Shown: piece by piece, positions 27,515 through 35,962 of the stretch | Position numbering within the stretch: position 1 is the first letter of the stretch | How the letters are laid out: every line of letters begins with the position of its first letter | From: Ogataea parapolymorpha DL-1 | Taxonomy: Eukaryota; Ascomycota; Pichiomycetes; Pichiales; Pichiaceae | NCBI RefSeq assembly: GCF_000187245.1 | Contig: NC_027865.1 | Span: forward strand, 806,001 to 870,000 | Direction of reading: 5' to 3' | Length of the DNA stretch: 64,000 bases | Translations under genes and position numbers: made by a program | The notes under the pieces: model-generated | What the model was told of the DNA's origin: nothing | The model's database searches: none | Seen by the model: only the letters and a program-made list of their open reading frames with translations

Positions 27515-29764
27515 ATGATTTTGATAGCACGATCGTTAATGATTCGTGTGCCATCAAGGCCGCTGGTGGGAACTTTTTTCGTTCGTCCGCTTCCGGTAAC
27601 AGGAATGCTGGCAGCACGAACTCGATCTCTACCAGGGTCTCTTTGGCGTCCCTCGCTGGTCCCTGCAAACTTCCACCGCTCCTTTAGTGTGTTTCCGGCA
27701 CGTTTGCAAAAAACGGATGTGCCCGAAGAAGCCCTTAAGGAGAAGAAGCCAAGGACTTTACGAGAACGCATTTTGGGTGTGGCAGAAGAAGAACAAACTG
27801 AGGCGGGCTTCTCGGAAGTTAGACGGCTGCTCAAGCTTGCACGAAGAGACATCAAGCTTTTTTCGGTTGCAATAGCTCTGCTGTTCATCAGTGCGTTCAT
27901 AGTCATGTCGCTGCCAAAGGTCACGGGGGAAATTCTCGATTCCACGAGACGCTACTCAAATCTCGAAGAAGCCCGATTTTATGGCCTTACGCTATACGAG
28001 CTTCTTTCTGTGGTCGGTGGCATGCTCTGTGTCTATACGGCGGCAACATTTGGCCGAATAATTATATTGAGAGTCTTGGGCGAGAAACTGGTGGCCCGAC
28101 TTCGGTCGAACATTATGAAGAATGTCTTGAGACAAGATATGGAATTTTACGATAAAAATAAGGTGGGAGACCTCATATCGAGACTTTCCAGTGACGCGTA
28201 CGTCGTTTCCAGATCGGTGACCCAGAACATGTCTGACGGTATCAAGCATTCCATCGTTGGTGGCACCTCCATTGGTATGATGTTCCACATTTCGCCGACC
28301 CTTTCGATGATTCTGCTGGCATTTGGGCCTCCCCTGCTGCTTGCTTCCTACGCTTACGGAATGAAAATCAAGGCCATCAGTAGGATGTTACAGAAGGCGA
28401 CTGGTGGTCTGACCAAGGTTGCTGAAGAGCAGCTGAACAATATCAAAACTATTCAGTCGTTTACAGCCGAAACGAAAGAATTGCATCGTTACGACAATCA
28501 AATCAGGAATGTTTTCAAGATCAGTTATAAAGATGCCATGACGAACGCGTCGTTTTTTGTTTCCACTGGAATTCTGGGCCATGCTACCTTTTTGCTCACC
28601 CTGGGTCTGGGCACAAATTTGGTTTTTAACGGAAGCATGACCGTTGGTGATTTGGCAGCTTACATGATGTACACAGAATATTGCGGAAATGCGACTTTTG
28701 GTGTGGCCACCTTCTACACTGAGCTATTTAAGGGAGCAGGCGCTGCTTCGAGACTTTTCGAGGTGCAAGATCAGGTGCCTAAAATTGACCAGGTCGTGGG
28801 CCCTAAGATCTCCGGGTCCAGGGGCCACATTGAGTTCAGGAATGTAACGTTTGCATATCCAACGCGTCCAGACAATAAGGTGTTTGATAATTTGAGCTTC
28901 GAAATCAAAGCAGGCTCTAACGTGTGCATAGTGGGCCCTTCAGGAAAAGGAAAATCCACAATAGCGTTGTTGTTGCTCCGTTTCTACACCCCGAATTCGG
29001 GTCAGATCCTCATTGACGGCGTGGATATCACCAAATACTCTGTCCATTCGCTTCGTCAACTGCTCGGATACGTTCAGCAGGAGCCTGTTCTCGTTCCAGG
29101 CACTCTTTCCGAAAACATCACATATGGCTTGCCACGGAACGTGAAAGTGACCGCTGACATGGTTGAATGGGCGGCTGCCAAAGCCAACTGTGATTTTATC
29201 TACCATTTCCCTGACAAGTTCAACACCGATATTGGGCCTAAAGGGTCGCAATTGTCTGGAGGCCAAAAGCAGAAAATAGCCATTGCGCGGTCTCTGATCA
29301 AAAATCCTCCCATTCTTATTTTGGACGAGGCCACTTCTGCCCTGGACTCCAAATCTGAGAATGCCATAAACCTGACAATCACAAACCTCATGCGAGACAG
29401 GTCACTCACGACCATCTCCATCGCACATCGTCTCTCAACTATAGAAAAATGCGATGAGGTGCTCGTTCTCGGCCATGACGGCCGGCTGGCAGAGGAAGGC
29501 AAATTCAAAGACCTATATCCTAACCGCAACAGTATGCTCTACAAGCTGTTGAACGAACCACAGAAGAAAAAGAAAGAAGACGAGCATGAAGACCATGAAG
29601 CCCAGGAAGATGACCACGAAGCCCAGGAAGATAAAGAAGAACTGGAGCCTGAGACTGACGACAACGAAGTGACAGGAGACGAGGTTACACGAGGTGCGTT
29701 CATGAAACGGCGTGCGGTCCTAAATGAGGAACATGAAAGGAGCGAACATAAGACTCTCACCTAG
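27515..29764 (+). CDS. MDL1: Mitochondrial half-type ABC transporter (Mdl1-like)
   Basis: 749 residues. An Arg/Pro/Ser-rich presequence (1-70, no acidic residues before ~70) is followed by a six-helix ABC transmembrane domain (about 115-420) with GDLISRLSSDAYVVSRSV and a nucleotide-binding domain. In the NBD are Walker A GPSGKGKS (474-481), signature LSGGQKQK (580-587), Walker B ILILDEATSALD (D604, E605) and the H-loop IAHRLS. These match the Mdl1/ABCB10 group of inner-membrane transporters; S. cerevisiae Mdl1 exports peptides from the matrix. Mdl2 is a close alternative. The C-terminal ~65 residues are acidic and contain a duplicated 7-residue unit. All catalytic residues are intact. Confidence 0.88.
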   Translation: MILIARSLMIRVPSRPLVGTFFVRPLPVTGMLAARTRSLPGSLWRPSLVPANFHRSFSVFPARLQKTDVPEEALKEKKPRTLRERILGVAEEEQTEAGFSEVRRLLKLARRDIKLFSVAIALLFISAFIVMSLPKVTGEILDSTRRYSNLEEARFYGLTLYELLSVVGGMLCVYTAATFGRIIILRVLGEKLVARLRSNIMKNVLRQDMEFYDKNKVGDLISRLSSDAYVVSRSVTQNMSDGIKHSIVGGTSIGMMFHISPTLSMILLAFGPPLLLASYAYGMKIKAISRMLQKATGGLTKVAEEQLNNIKTIQSFTAETKELHRYDNQIRNVFKISYKDAMTNASFFVSTGILGHATFLLTLGLGTNLVFNGSMTVGDLAAYMMYTEYCGNATFGVATFYTELFKGAGAASRLFEVQDQVPKIDQVVGPKISGSRGHIEFRNVTFAYPTRPDNKVFDNLSFEIKAGSNVCIVGPSGKGKSTIALLLLRFYTPNSGQILIDGVDITKYSVHSLRQLLGYVQQEPVLVPGTLSENITYGLPRNVKVTADMVEWAAAKANCDFIYHFPDKFNTDIGPKGSQLSGGQKQKIAIARSLIKNPPILILDEATSALDSKSENAINLTITNLMRDRSLTTISIAHRLSTIEKCDEVLVLGHDGRLAEEGKFKDLYPNRNSMLYKLLNEPQKKKKEDEHEDHEAQEDDHEAQEDKEELEPETDDNEVTGDEVTRGAFMKRRAVLNEEHERSEHKTLT
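29591..29632 (+). repeat. Two tandem 21-bp copies in the MDL1 tail
   Basis: Two adjacent 21-bp copies (29591-29611 and 29612-29632) differ at one base and both encode DHEAQED. They lie in the acidic C-terminal extension, outside the ABC core, and look like a recent in-frame duplication. Confidence 0.8.
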
Positions 29765-29830
29765 CACGACGACATAACTAATGACATATATAGATGAATA
29801 AAATGGATTCCGACATTTTCTTACCAAGGC

Positions 29831-29842
29831 CGATCGGCGCGT
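29831..29842 (+). promoter_or_regulatory. CGATCGGCGCGT element upstream of CDC34
   Basis: Contains GATCGGCGCG (29832-29841), an exact GAYCGRCGCG match, about 150 bp upstream of the CDC34 ATG and about 70 bp after the MDL1 stop. It differs by one base from the 12-mer in the POL5-ATP15 promoter. Confidence 0.4.
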
Positions 29843-29990
29843 CTATGACGTTTTCTTTTTACGCTGTCAGAGAAAAGGAATTAATGGCCAAAAAAAAAAC
29901 CCTAGTTGATTGTATTTTCATTAGTGAGCTATACTCCATATTGTGGTGGCCTCTGACATAACCGGTCAGACAAGTGTACGAACTGCTATC

Positions 29991-30656
29991 ATGAGCGCAG
30001 CAGCGATTTTACAAAAGGAGCTAAAAGAGCTCACCAAATCTCAGCCATCGTTCCGGATCGAACTGGATTCGGATAACATCTTCCTATGGGATATTGGCAT
30101 GTACATCCCTAATCCGCACTCCAAATACAACGGCGCGTACCTCAAATGTCAAATGCGTTTCCCTAGTAATTATCCATTTTCGCCGCCAGCATTCAGATTC
30201 ACGCCACCAATCTTCCATCCTAATGTTTATAAAGATGGTCGGGTTTGCATTTCCATTTTGCATGAGGCTGGTGACGCTTTCAGCGGAGAGCCTTCTAACG
30301 AGACATGGAGTCCCGCTCAGTGCGTTGAGTCTGTTCTTGTCTCGATTATCTCGCTTCTTGACGACCCAAACATCAATTCCCCTGCTAATGTGGACGCCAG
30401 TAAAATGTTCAGAGATCACAAAGAAGACTACTACAACATGGTTGCGAAAGACGTCGAGCGGTCCAAAAAAGACATTCCAGACGACTTTGAGATTCCCGAC
30501 GCCACCTCACGGTCAGAGGCCGACGATTACGAAGACGAATGGTTCTATCAAGACGATGATGAGGACGACGACGAGATTGACGAAGACGACCAGAGCTTTA
30601 TCGACGACGAGGAGGTGGAAATGAGCGAAGACTACGGAGAGGACACATCCAAATAG
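29991..30656 (+). CDS. CDC34: SCF ubiquitin-conjugating enzyme E2
   Basis: 221 residues from MSAAAILQKE. The UBC fold has HPN at 76-78 and catalytic Cys86 in GRVCISIL. It is followed by the acidic loop insertion HEAGDAFSGEPSNETW that defines the Cdc34/Ube2R/Ube2G group. The C-terminal tail (about 165-221) is very acidic, matching the Cdc34 tail that binds the basic canyon of Cdc53/cullin. Cdc34 makes K48 chains on SCF substrates such as Sic1 and is essential for S-phase entry. The frame is open 48 nt upstream but without an ATG. Confidence 0.95.
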   Translation: MSAAAILQKELKELTKSQPSFRIELDSDNIFLWDIGMYIPNPHSKYNGAYLKCQMRFPSNYPFSPPAFRFTPPIFHPNVYKDGRVCISILHEAGDAFSGEPSNETWSPAQCVESVLVSIISLLDDPNINSPANVDASKMFRDHKEDYYNMVAKDVERSKKDIPDDFEIPDATSRSEADDYEDEWFYQDDDEDDDEIDEDDQSFIDDEEVEMSEDYGEDTSK

Positions 30657-30771
30657 ACAATTTTGGAGTGCGCTTAATAGCTATTACGATTGATATCTGG
30701 TGTTTAGGTTAATTTTTTGATATGAGTTCGAGCACTGTAGAAATTGTAGAAAAAATTCACCTAGATCTTTA

Positions 30772-32607
30772 ATGGCTAAGAAGGACAAGAAGAGCAAGGA
30801 GGCCAAGAAGGCGCGGATAGCCCAGAAAAATGAGAAGAATGCCAAGAAGGCAGGTGAAAAGCTAAAAAAGCTCTCGAAAAAGGCCGGAGACGATCTAGAG
30901 GACGACGTGGATCTGGATGAACTACTTAAGCAGCTAGCTTTAGAACAACAGGAATTTGAGGAGGTTCATGTTGAAGTTATTGACAGGCCGTTGAAAAGAC
31001 TGAACGCCACCTTTGCGGCAAGCAACACCAATGGCCGTCGAGAGTTGGTCCTTTTTGGAGGAGAAGTTAACACGGGCCAGACAGTCCATTTCTATAATGA
31101 TCTGAATGTCTTTTCCGTTGACTCGAAAACTTGGAGACGATATGTGTCCAAAAACTCGCCACTTCCACGGTCTTCCCATGCCATGTGCTACCATCCGTCT
31201 GGCATCTTTGTGATGCATGGTGGTGAATTCTCGTCTCCTAAACAGTCCACTTTCCACCATTTTTCAGATACCTGGATTCTGGACTCTCAGACCAAAGAAT
31301 GGGCGAAAGTCGATGGAAAGGGTCCTCCGAACCGTAGTGGACATCGTATGGCATGCTGGAAAAACTACGTGATGCTGTTTGGTGGATTTCGTGATCTTGG
31401 CTCCCATACCACGTATCTCAATGATCTATGGCTGTTTGACATCACCACGTACAAATGGAAGCAGGTGGAGTTCCCGGCGTCGCATTCGGTCCCAGATCCG
31501 CGATCTGGACATTCATTTATGGCCACAGATTTTGGTGCTATAGTTTATGGAGGCTACTGCAAGGTGAAAGCTGGTAAGGGACTGCAGAAAGGAAAGATTC
31601 TGACCGACTGCTGGGCACTCAACATGAAGAGCGATCCTGCGCAGATCCGGTTTGAACGCCGTCGGAAACAGGGTTTCCAGCCGTCGCCGCGTGTTGGATG
31701 CTCCATGCAATACCACAAGGGCAGAGGTATGCTTTTCGGGGGTGTTTTCGATTACGAGGAGACAGAAGAAACTTTGGATTCTGAGTTTTACAACACGCTC
31801 CTTTCATACAACGTGGAGACTAACAGATGGTCCAATCTGTCTCTGCGGTCGAGCAAGAAAAAGGCCGCAGCTAAAAAAGAAAAGGTGGATAAGACTCGAC
31901 AACTCGAAGAAATGCTCAACTCTATTCTTGCAAAACATAATCTGGCAGACGACGACGAGGATGAGGTGCCTGTTGCGGAAGAGGACGACGAGGAGCCTGA
32001 CGAGACGCTGGAGATTCGCAACCAATTGCCACATGCTCGATTCAATGCCCTGACCTGTGTCGTGGATGACACTTTGTACATTTATGGAGGCATGTACGAA
32101 GCCGGAGAACAGGAGTTTAATCTGGACTCGTTCTACTCGATTGATCTATCCAAGTTGGACGGAGTTAGGGTGTTCTGGGAGGATTTGTCTGAGTTAGAGA
32201 GACAAGAAGCGGAGGACAGCGACGACGAGAGCGACGAAGACGATGAAGACGATGAAGAGGAGCGGGAGACGGAAATTTTGGTGGCAGAGGAAGAAGAAGA
32301 GGAGCCGGAGGAGGAAGAGCCGGAGGAAGCAGAGATCCCTGATGAGCATCCTTGGCTGCCTCATCCAAAGGCGTTCGAGTCGCTAAGAGCGTTTTATTTG
32401 CGTACTGGTCCAGATTTCCTCACGTGGGCCATTAGCCAAAATCCAGACACTCGTGGAAAATATCTGAAAACGAAAGCCTTCGCTCTGTGTGAGACCAGAT
32501 GGTGGGAACGGAGAGAGGCTGTCCAAATTGAAGAGGAAAGTTTGGAGGAGACTGGAGTTACCGATGTTATAGAGAAAGACTTTTCGAAAGGACAGAAAAG
32601 AAGATAG
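30772..32607 (+). CDS. KEL3: Kelch-repeat protein Kel3
   Basis: 611 residues (651 in S. cerevisiae Kel3). A Lys-rich N-terminus (MAKKDKKSKEAKKARIAQK) is followed by a Kelch beta-propeller (about 75-460) with repeat signatures such as LVLFGGEVN, SSHAMCYHPSGIFVMHGGEF, RSGHRMACWKNYVMLFGGF, SGHSFMATDFGAIVYGGY and LYIYGGMYE. Two acidic stretches (about 395-420 and 480-520) and a C-terminal conserved domain (HPWLPHPKAFESLRAFYLRTG) complete the Kel3/KLHDC4 pattern. Function is poorly defined; S. cerevisiae Kel3 is cytoplasmic. It converges with DIM1 (23 bp). Confidence 0.92.
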   Translation: MAKKDKKSKEAKKARIAQKNEKNAKKAGEKLKKLSKKAGDDLEDDVDLDELLKQLALEQQEFEEVHVEVIDRPLKRLNATFAASNTNGRRELVLFGGEVNTGQTVHFYNDLNVFSVDSKTWRRYVSKNSPLPRSSHAMCYHPSGIFVMHGGEFSSPKQSTFHHFSDTWILDSQTKEWAKVDGKGPPNRSGHRMACWKNYVMLFGGFRDLGSHTTYLNDLWLFDITTYKWKQVEFPASHSVPDPRSGHSFMATDFGAIVYGGYCKVKAGKGLQKGKILTDCWALNMKSDPAQIRFERRRKQGFQPSPRVGCSMQYHKGRGMLFGGVFDYEETEETLDSEFYNTLLSYNVETNRWSNLSLRSSKKKAAAKKEKVDKTRQLEEMLNSILAKHNLADDDEDEVPVAEEDDEEPDETLEIRNQLPHARFNALTCVVDDTLYIYGGMYEAGEQEFNLDSFYSIDLSKLDGVRVFWEDLSELERQEAEDSDDESDEDDEDDEEERETEILVAEEEEEEPEEEEPEEAEIPDEHPWLPHPKAFESLRAFYLRTGPDFLTWAISQNPDTRGKYLKTKAFALCETRWWERREAVQIEEESLEETGVTDVIEKDFSKGQKRR

Positions 32608-32630
32608 ATTGATAATAGATTAATAATACA

Positions 32631-33590
32631 CTATGCAAAGTGGATTCCAACTTGATGGAAAGCGTATAGGAGCTTTAGAAAGTCGGTCTGGTCCATCTTG
32701 GCCGGTCTACGCTCACCAAAACCAGTCTCTGCCAGCACTTTCGTGACATTTTCCTTGACGACAGCGGAAAAATCTGTTTTAGCATCCACCATCATCTCGC
32801 CCCTTTGCTCGCTCAAAATGGAAAGGAACGTCTTGTAGTTGTTTTCCAGAATTTCCAGGATCTTGTTGTTCCTAAAGGTAGCGTTGAGAGTCTTGTTTTT
32901 TCTGTTAAAACAGAACCTCAGGAGTCCATCCCACTCGTTGTAGTCAAGATTAGGACGAGGTATTTTCGGTTCCACTTTCACCACAGATGATTCAACCTTA
33001 GGTGGAGGCCGGAAATTGTTCTTTCCCACTTTCATCACATGCTTGACGTTAGCCCACATCTGGGCGTTGGCACTCAGACGGTTGTATAGGGCATCGCCGG
33101 GGCGTGCTGTTAGATTCATTGCAAACTCTCGTTGGAACATGAGGACGGCGATTCTTGGCGGTCTAGGCATACTCAAAAGCTTGAATACAATACCAGACGA
33201 GATTTGGTAGGGCGTATTCGAAATGCACACATCAAAGTACGGCAAGGTCTCAAGTTTCATGAAATCGCCCATGATAATCTCAAGCTTCTTCTCATACGGA
33301 GTACCCTGGACTCTCTTTGTAAGCTCAGCAGCCATCTTTGGGTCCACTTCAGATGCGATAACTTTCCGGGCCTTTTCTAGAATTCTGACGGTTAAGTTAC
33401 CGGTACCTGGACCAATTTCTAGCACCACATCGGAGGGTCTAATTTCTGCTTTGTCAACAATACCTTGGGCTATGAGCGGATTTTTAAGTATATGCTGACC
33501 AAGATCTGTATTAAATTTGAACACTTTGTTCATCTGGTCACCGGCAGGAGCTGGCTTGGTGGCGAACTGCTTTTTGGCAGCTTTAGGCAT
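32631..33590 (-). CDS. DIM1: 18S rRNA dimethyladenosine transferase
   Basis: 319 residues (318 in S. cerevisiae). It has the Rossmann-type SAM site LEIGPGTGN (57-65), acidic EVDP (81-84), and the catalytic SNTPYQIS loop (124-131, N6-methyltransferase N-x-P-Y motif), followed by the KsgA/Dim1 C-terminal helical domain. Dim1 converts two adjacent adenosines near the 3' end of 18S rRNA to N6,N6-dimethyladenosine and is itself required for pre-rRNA cleavage. The start [12 protein letters not shown] is lysine-rich, as in other yeasts. Divergent from the 88-aa gene (99 bp). Confidence 0.96.
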   Translation of the reverse strand: MPKAAKKQFATKPAPAGDQMNKVFKFNTDLGQHILKNPLIAQGIVDKAEIRPSDVVLEIGPGTGNLTVRILEKARKVIASEVDPKMAAELTKRVQGTPYEKKLEIIMGDFMKLETLPYFDVCISNTPYQISSGIVFKLLSMPRPPRIAVLMFQREFAMNLTARPGDALYNRLSANAQMWANVKHVMKVGKNNFRPPPKVESSVVKVEPKIPRPNLDYNEWDGLLRFCFNRKNKTLNATFRNNKILEILENNYKTFLSILSEQRGEMMVDAKTDFSAVVKENVTKVLAETGFGERRPAKMDQTDFLKLLYAFHQVGIHFA

Positions 33591-33649
33591 GATCTATAAT
33601 TTTTCCTAATTTTTTTTTAACCTGGAATAATTTTTCAAATAAATTTTGC

Positions 33650-33657
33650 GGCTGTGC
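33650..33657 (+). promoter_or_regulatory. GGCTGTGC element upstream of the 88-aa gene
   Basis: An exact GGCTGTGC 33-40 bp upstream of the ATG at 33690, matching orientation and spacing of the copy before GTR2. It also lies 60 bp upstream of DIM1 on the other strand. Confidence 0.35.
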
Positions 33658-33689
33658 TAAAATAAGATGGGGTAATTGAGTTTCTCAAT

Positions 33690-33956
33690 ATGTCAAGCAA
33701 GAATACCAAACAGAGTTTTACCGTTGATCCTAAAGATCTGGCTCGGGTTAATGCATATAGAAGAATCGGAGCAGGTCTAATATTTATGGCTTTGCCAGCT
33801 ATCGAAATATACAGGAGAATTTACCTCGATAAAGAGAGAAAGATACAACAGGGAGAGTACAATCCGAAGGATGGAACCTTGCGACTTTTCTCTGAAGAGG
33901 AAAAGCTCGAGAAGTTCAGGAATAGCTGGATGACAAAAATATTTGGCGAAAAGTAG
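33690..33956 (+). CDS. Small single-pass membrane protein (88 aa), function unknown
   Basis: 88 residues. A short hydrophobic segment (about 25-41, RIGAGLIFMALPAIEIY) is flanked by basic residues on both sides (YRR before, YRRIYLDKERK after). A charged C-terminus ends WMTKIFGEK. Size and topology resemble small mitochondrial or ER inner-membrane proteins, but I do not recognise the family. The ATG is the first in frame, with an AT-rich leader. It is divergent from DIM1 and converges with KAR9 (21 bp between stops), so the space fits a real gene. Confidence 0.65.
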   Translation: MSSKNTKQSFTVDPKDLARVNAYRRIGAGLIFMALPAIEIYRRIYLDKERKIQQGEYNPKDGTLRLFSEEEKLEKFRNSWMTKIFGEK

Positions 33957-33977
33957 TATTGCAAAATCTACTATACA

Positions 33978-35843
33978 TTAGAAAGTGTCATTATCATAAG
34001 AGGCCACTCGTCGAGGATCAATAATTCCCAGGGACGACGTCGCTCGAGCTCTCTGTTTTATCACTCGTAACGGTGTTGGCTGCACCATCATCGTCGGGGA
34101 CTTGTGTGTATCCAACGCCGACAATGGGCGTGTGCTAGTTCTTAACGGTGTTGAATGAATTTTGTTGAGCAGCGTTGATCGTGGAATACAGCTCGAGCTC
34201 CGCATTGAAGGCATCGTGTAGTGCTCACCCTTTATTTTAGAGTTCAAAAGAGATTGGCGAGATTCGGGACGCATAGGAAGCGGAATCCTAGTCATTTGCG
34301 ACTTAGATGGCTCAATCTGTCTTCTGAACGTTTCGTCTCTAGTAGTTGGCAAAGGAACTGGTAAGGGAACATATTTGAGCAACTTGGTTTTCTCGGCTTG
34401 TTTCTGGACGCTTGGTCTGTGAAGCTTTGCATTTGGCGTGATAAACGGATCCGATTGAGAAAGAGACCTTATACTTCGTGGCGAACGCTCTTTGATGTCT
34501 AGTTGCTGCACCTTTCCAGCAAGGTCTTCATCTGTGTCTCTAGATGTCTCGTTCTCTTTATCCTCGGCTTCATTCATCAGTCGTTTGAGAACGGAACTAC
34601 TTGACGCGGTGCGGAAAGAAACTTCGGATTCGTCGTCCTCCAAAATATCAAATTTGAGAGGACTCCGTTTCTTTGCAGATGTCGGGTTGTACTCGATCAA
34701 AACTGGCTTGAGCTGGAGAGCGTCAAAAAGTGATCCCTTGGACTTCACAGGTGCTGGGGACAGGGACGGGCTTGGTGAGCTTCTTTTGGATTCAAAGTGC
34801 TGCTCCTGGAGTTTCAGGTATTGTGCTTCCAATTTGTTTTTCTTCTGAATCATGCTTTTTTCGGTAATTAATCTTTCGCCTGTTGCACGCTTCAGAATAC
34901 CCAACGACTGGCCCACTGTTTCTAGTTCTCGCACACTGGACGTTCCCAGATAATGTTTGACCACCATTTCGTCTTCGAGGTCCTCTAGCGCTTGAGAAAC
35001 CTCTCTCATTAGGGACTGAAAAATGTGCTCCCAGCGACGGTCCACGAGCTCGTGCGAGATGTGCTTCAAAGCAGATCTGAGCTCGTGCACCTCTCGTACA
35101 AGGCCCTCATATTTTGATATGAGATGCATGATCGACCCTGGACTCTTGTGCATTGCTACCTCTCCATAACTTTCAAGGGTCTGAGGCACAATCAGCACGG
35201 CCGCTTGAATAGGATCTATCCTGCCCTCTAGTTGCTGGTACAAACCAAGCAGTCGCTCATCCAGACAGGTAAATGTGGGCATTCGCAGCTTGAAGCTCTC
35301 GCTCTGTGTCATTTTAGCATTAATCTCTTCCAATTCGAGCTTGGGAAGCTTTTTAACAGGAGTGGTGAGCAGCATTTGTTGGAGAGTTCTCAGATCCTTG
35401 AAACAGTCGGCAATCTCGTCGCTGATCGACCCTAGCACTTGTTTATCCAACTCTGTGAATCTGATGGCTACATGGAGATTTTCCAGGTAAGCCGAGATGT
35501 GTTTTTTAGCTGTTAGTAGATCCTCGCACAGCGGTTCCAACTGACTAATGGTGGTTTCCAATCCTGGTTCTGATTCCAGTTTTGATTCGATGGCAGTCAC
35601 TAGTGCTGGCAGAATCTCGTCTATTTTGTGGATGCACTCATCTACTTTGGTGAGAATGTCTTTGTGCTGTGCAATTGCGCTCAGGCTAGATAGCGTATCG
35701 TTCACAGCCAGGAACTCGTGTATGAACAATCGGATAGAGTCTGCTGCGGCTTCCACTTGTGGCCTATCATACAGGGCTACCTCCTCTGTTTGGAGTTCCT
35801 GGACGCCGCCGCAGCATTTCTCCAGTTGGTCCAACCGCTTCAT
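33978..35843 (-). CDS. KAR9: Spindle-positioning adaptor Kar9
   Basis: 621 residues (644 in S. cerevisiae) from MKRLDQLEKCC at 35843; the open frame seven codons upstream begins with TTG. The N-terminal ~370 residues form the helical Kar9 domain with FTCLDERLLGLYQQLEGRIDPIQAA and DRRWEHIFQSLMREV. The C-terminal ~250 residues are basic, Ser/Pro/Thr-rich and disordered. They contain an SxIP motif (SCIP, residues 551-554) and TRIP (518-521), the short motifs that bind EB1/Bim1 at microtubule plus ends. Kar9 links Bim1-bound microtubule tips to myosin Myo2 to orient the spindle. The helical core and SxIP make the assignment good although the family diverges fast. Confidence 0.85.
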   Translation of the reverse strand: MKRLDQLEKCCGGVQELQTEEVALYDRPQVEAAADSIRLFIHEFLAVNDTLSSLSAIAQHKDILTKVDECIHKIDEILPALVTAIESKLESEPGLETTISQLEPLCEDLLTAKKHISAYLENLHVAIRFTELDKQVLGSISDEIADCFKDLRTLQQMLLTTPVKKLPKLELEEINAKMTQSESFKLRMPTFTCLDERLLGLYQQLEGRIDPIQAAVLIVPQTLESYGEVAMHKSPGSIMHLISKYEGLVREVHELRSALKHISHELVDRRWEHIFQSLMREVSQALEDLEDEMVVKHYLGTSSVRELETVGQSLGILKRATGERLITEKSMIQKKNKLEAQYLKLQEQHFESKRSSPSPSLSPAPVKSKGSLFDALQLKPVLIEYNPTSAKKRSPLKFDILEDDESEVSFRTASSSSVLKRLMNEAEDKENETSRDTDEDLAGKVQQLDIKERSPRSIRSLSQSDPFITPNAKLHRPSVQKQAEKTKLLKYVPLPVPLPTTRDETFRRQIEPSKSQMTRIPLPMRPESRQSLLNSKIKGEHYTMPSMRSSSCIPRSTLLNKIHSTPLRTSTRPLSALDTHKSPTMMVQPTPLRVIKQRARATSSLGIIDPRRVASYDNDTF

Positions 35844-35962
35844 TGAATTGTTCAACTTTATCAATCACTTTTTTCTCAGCTATATTTGTTTACTATTTCC
35901 CTAAATAGTACTGCGGCTGAAAATTTCTGAGCCAAAATATTGTACACTTTAAGTTATGGTTA

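Noticed and set aside
28934..28957. Lys in the Mdl1 Walker A (GPSGKGKS) as a defect.
   Set aside because: The position is variable in the GxxGxGKS consensus, so the motif is intact.
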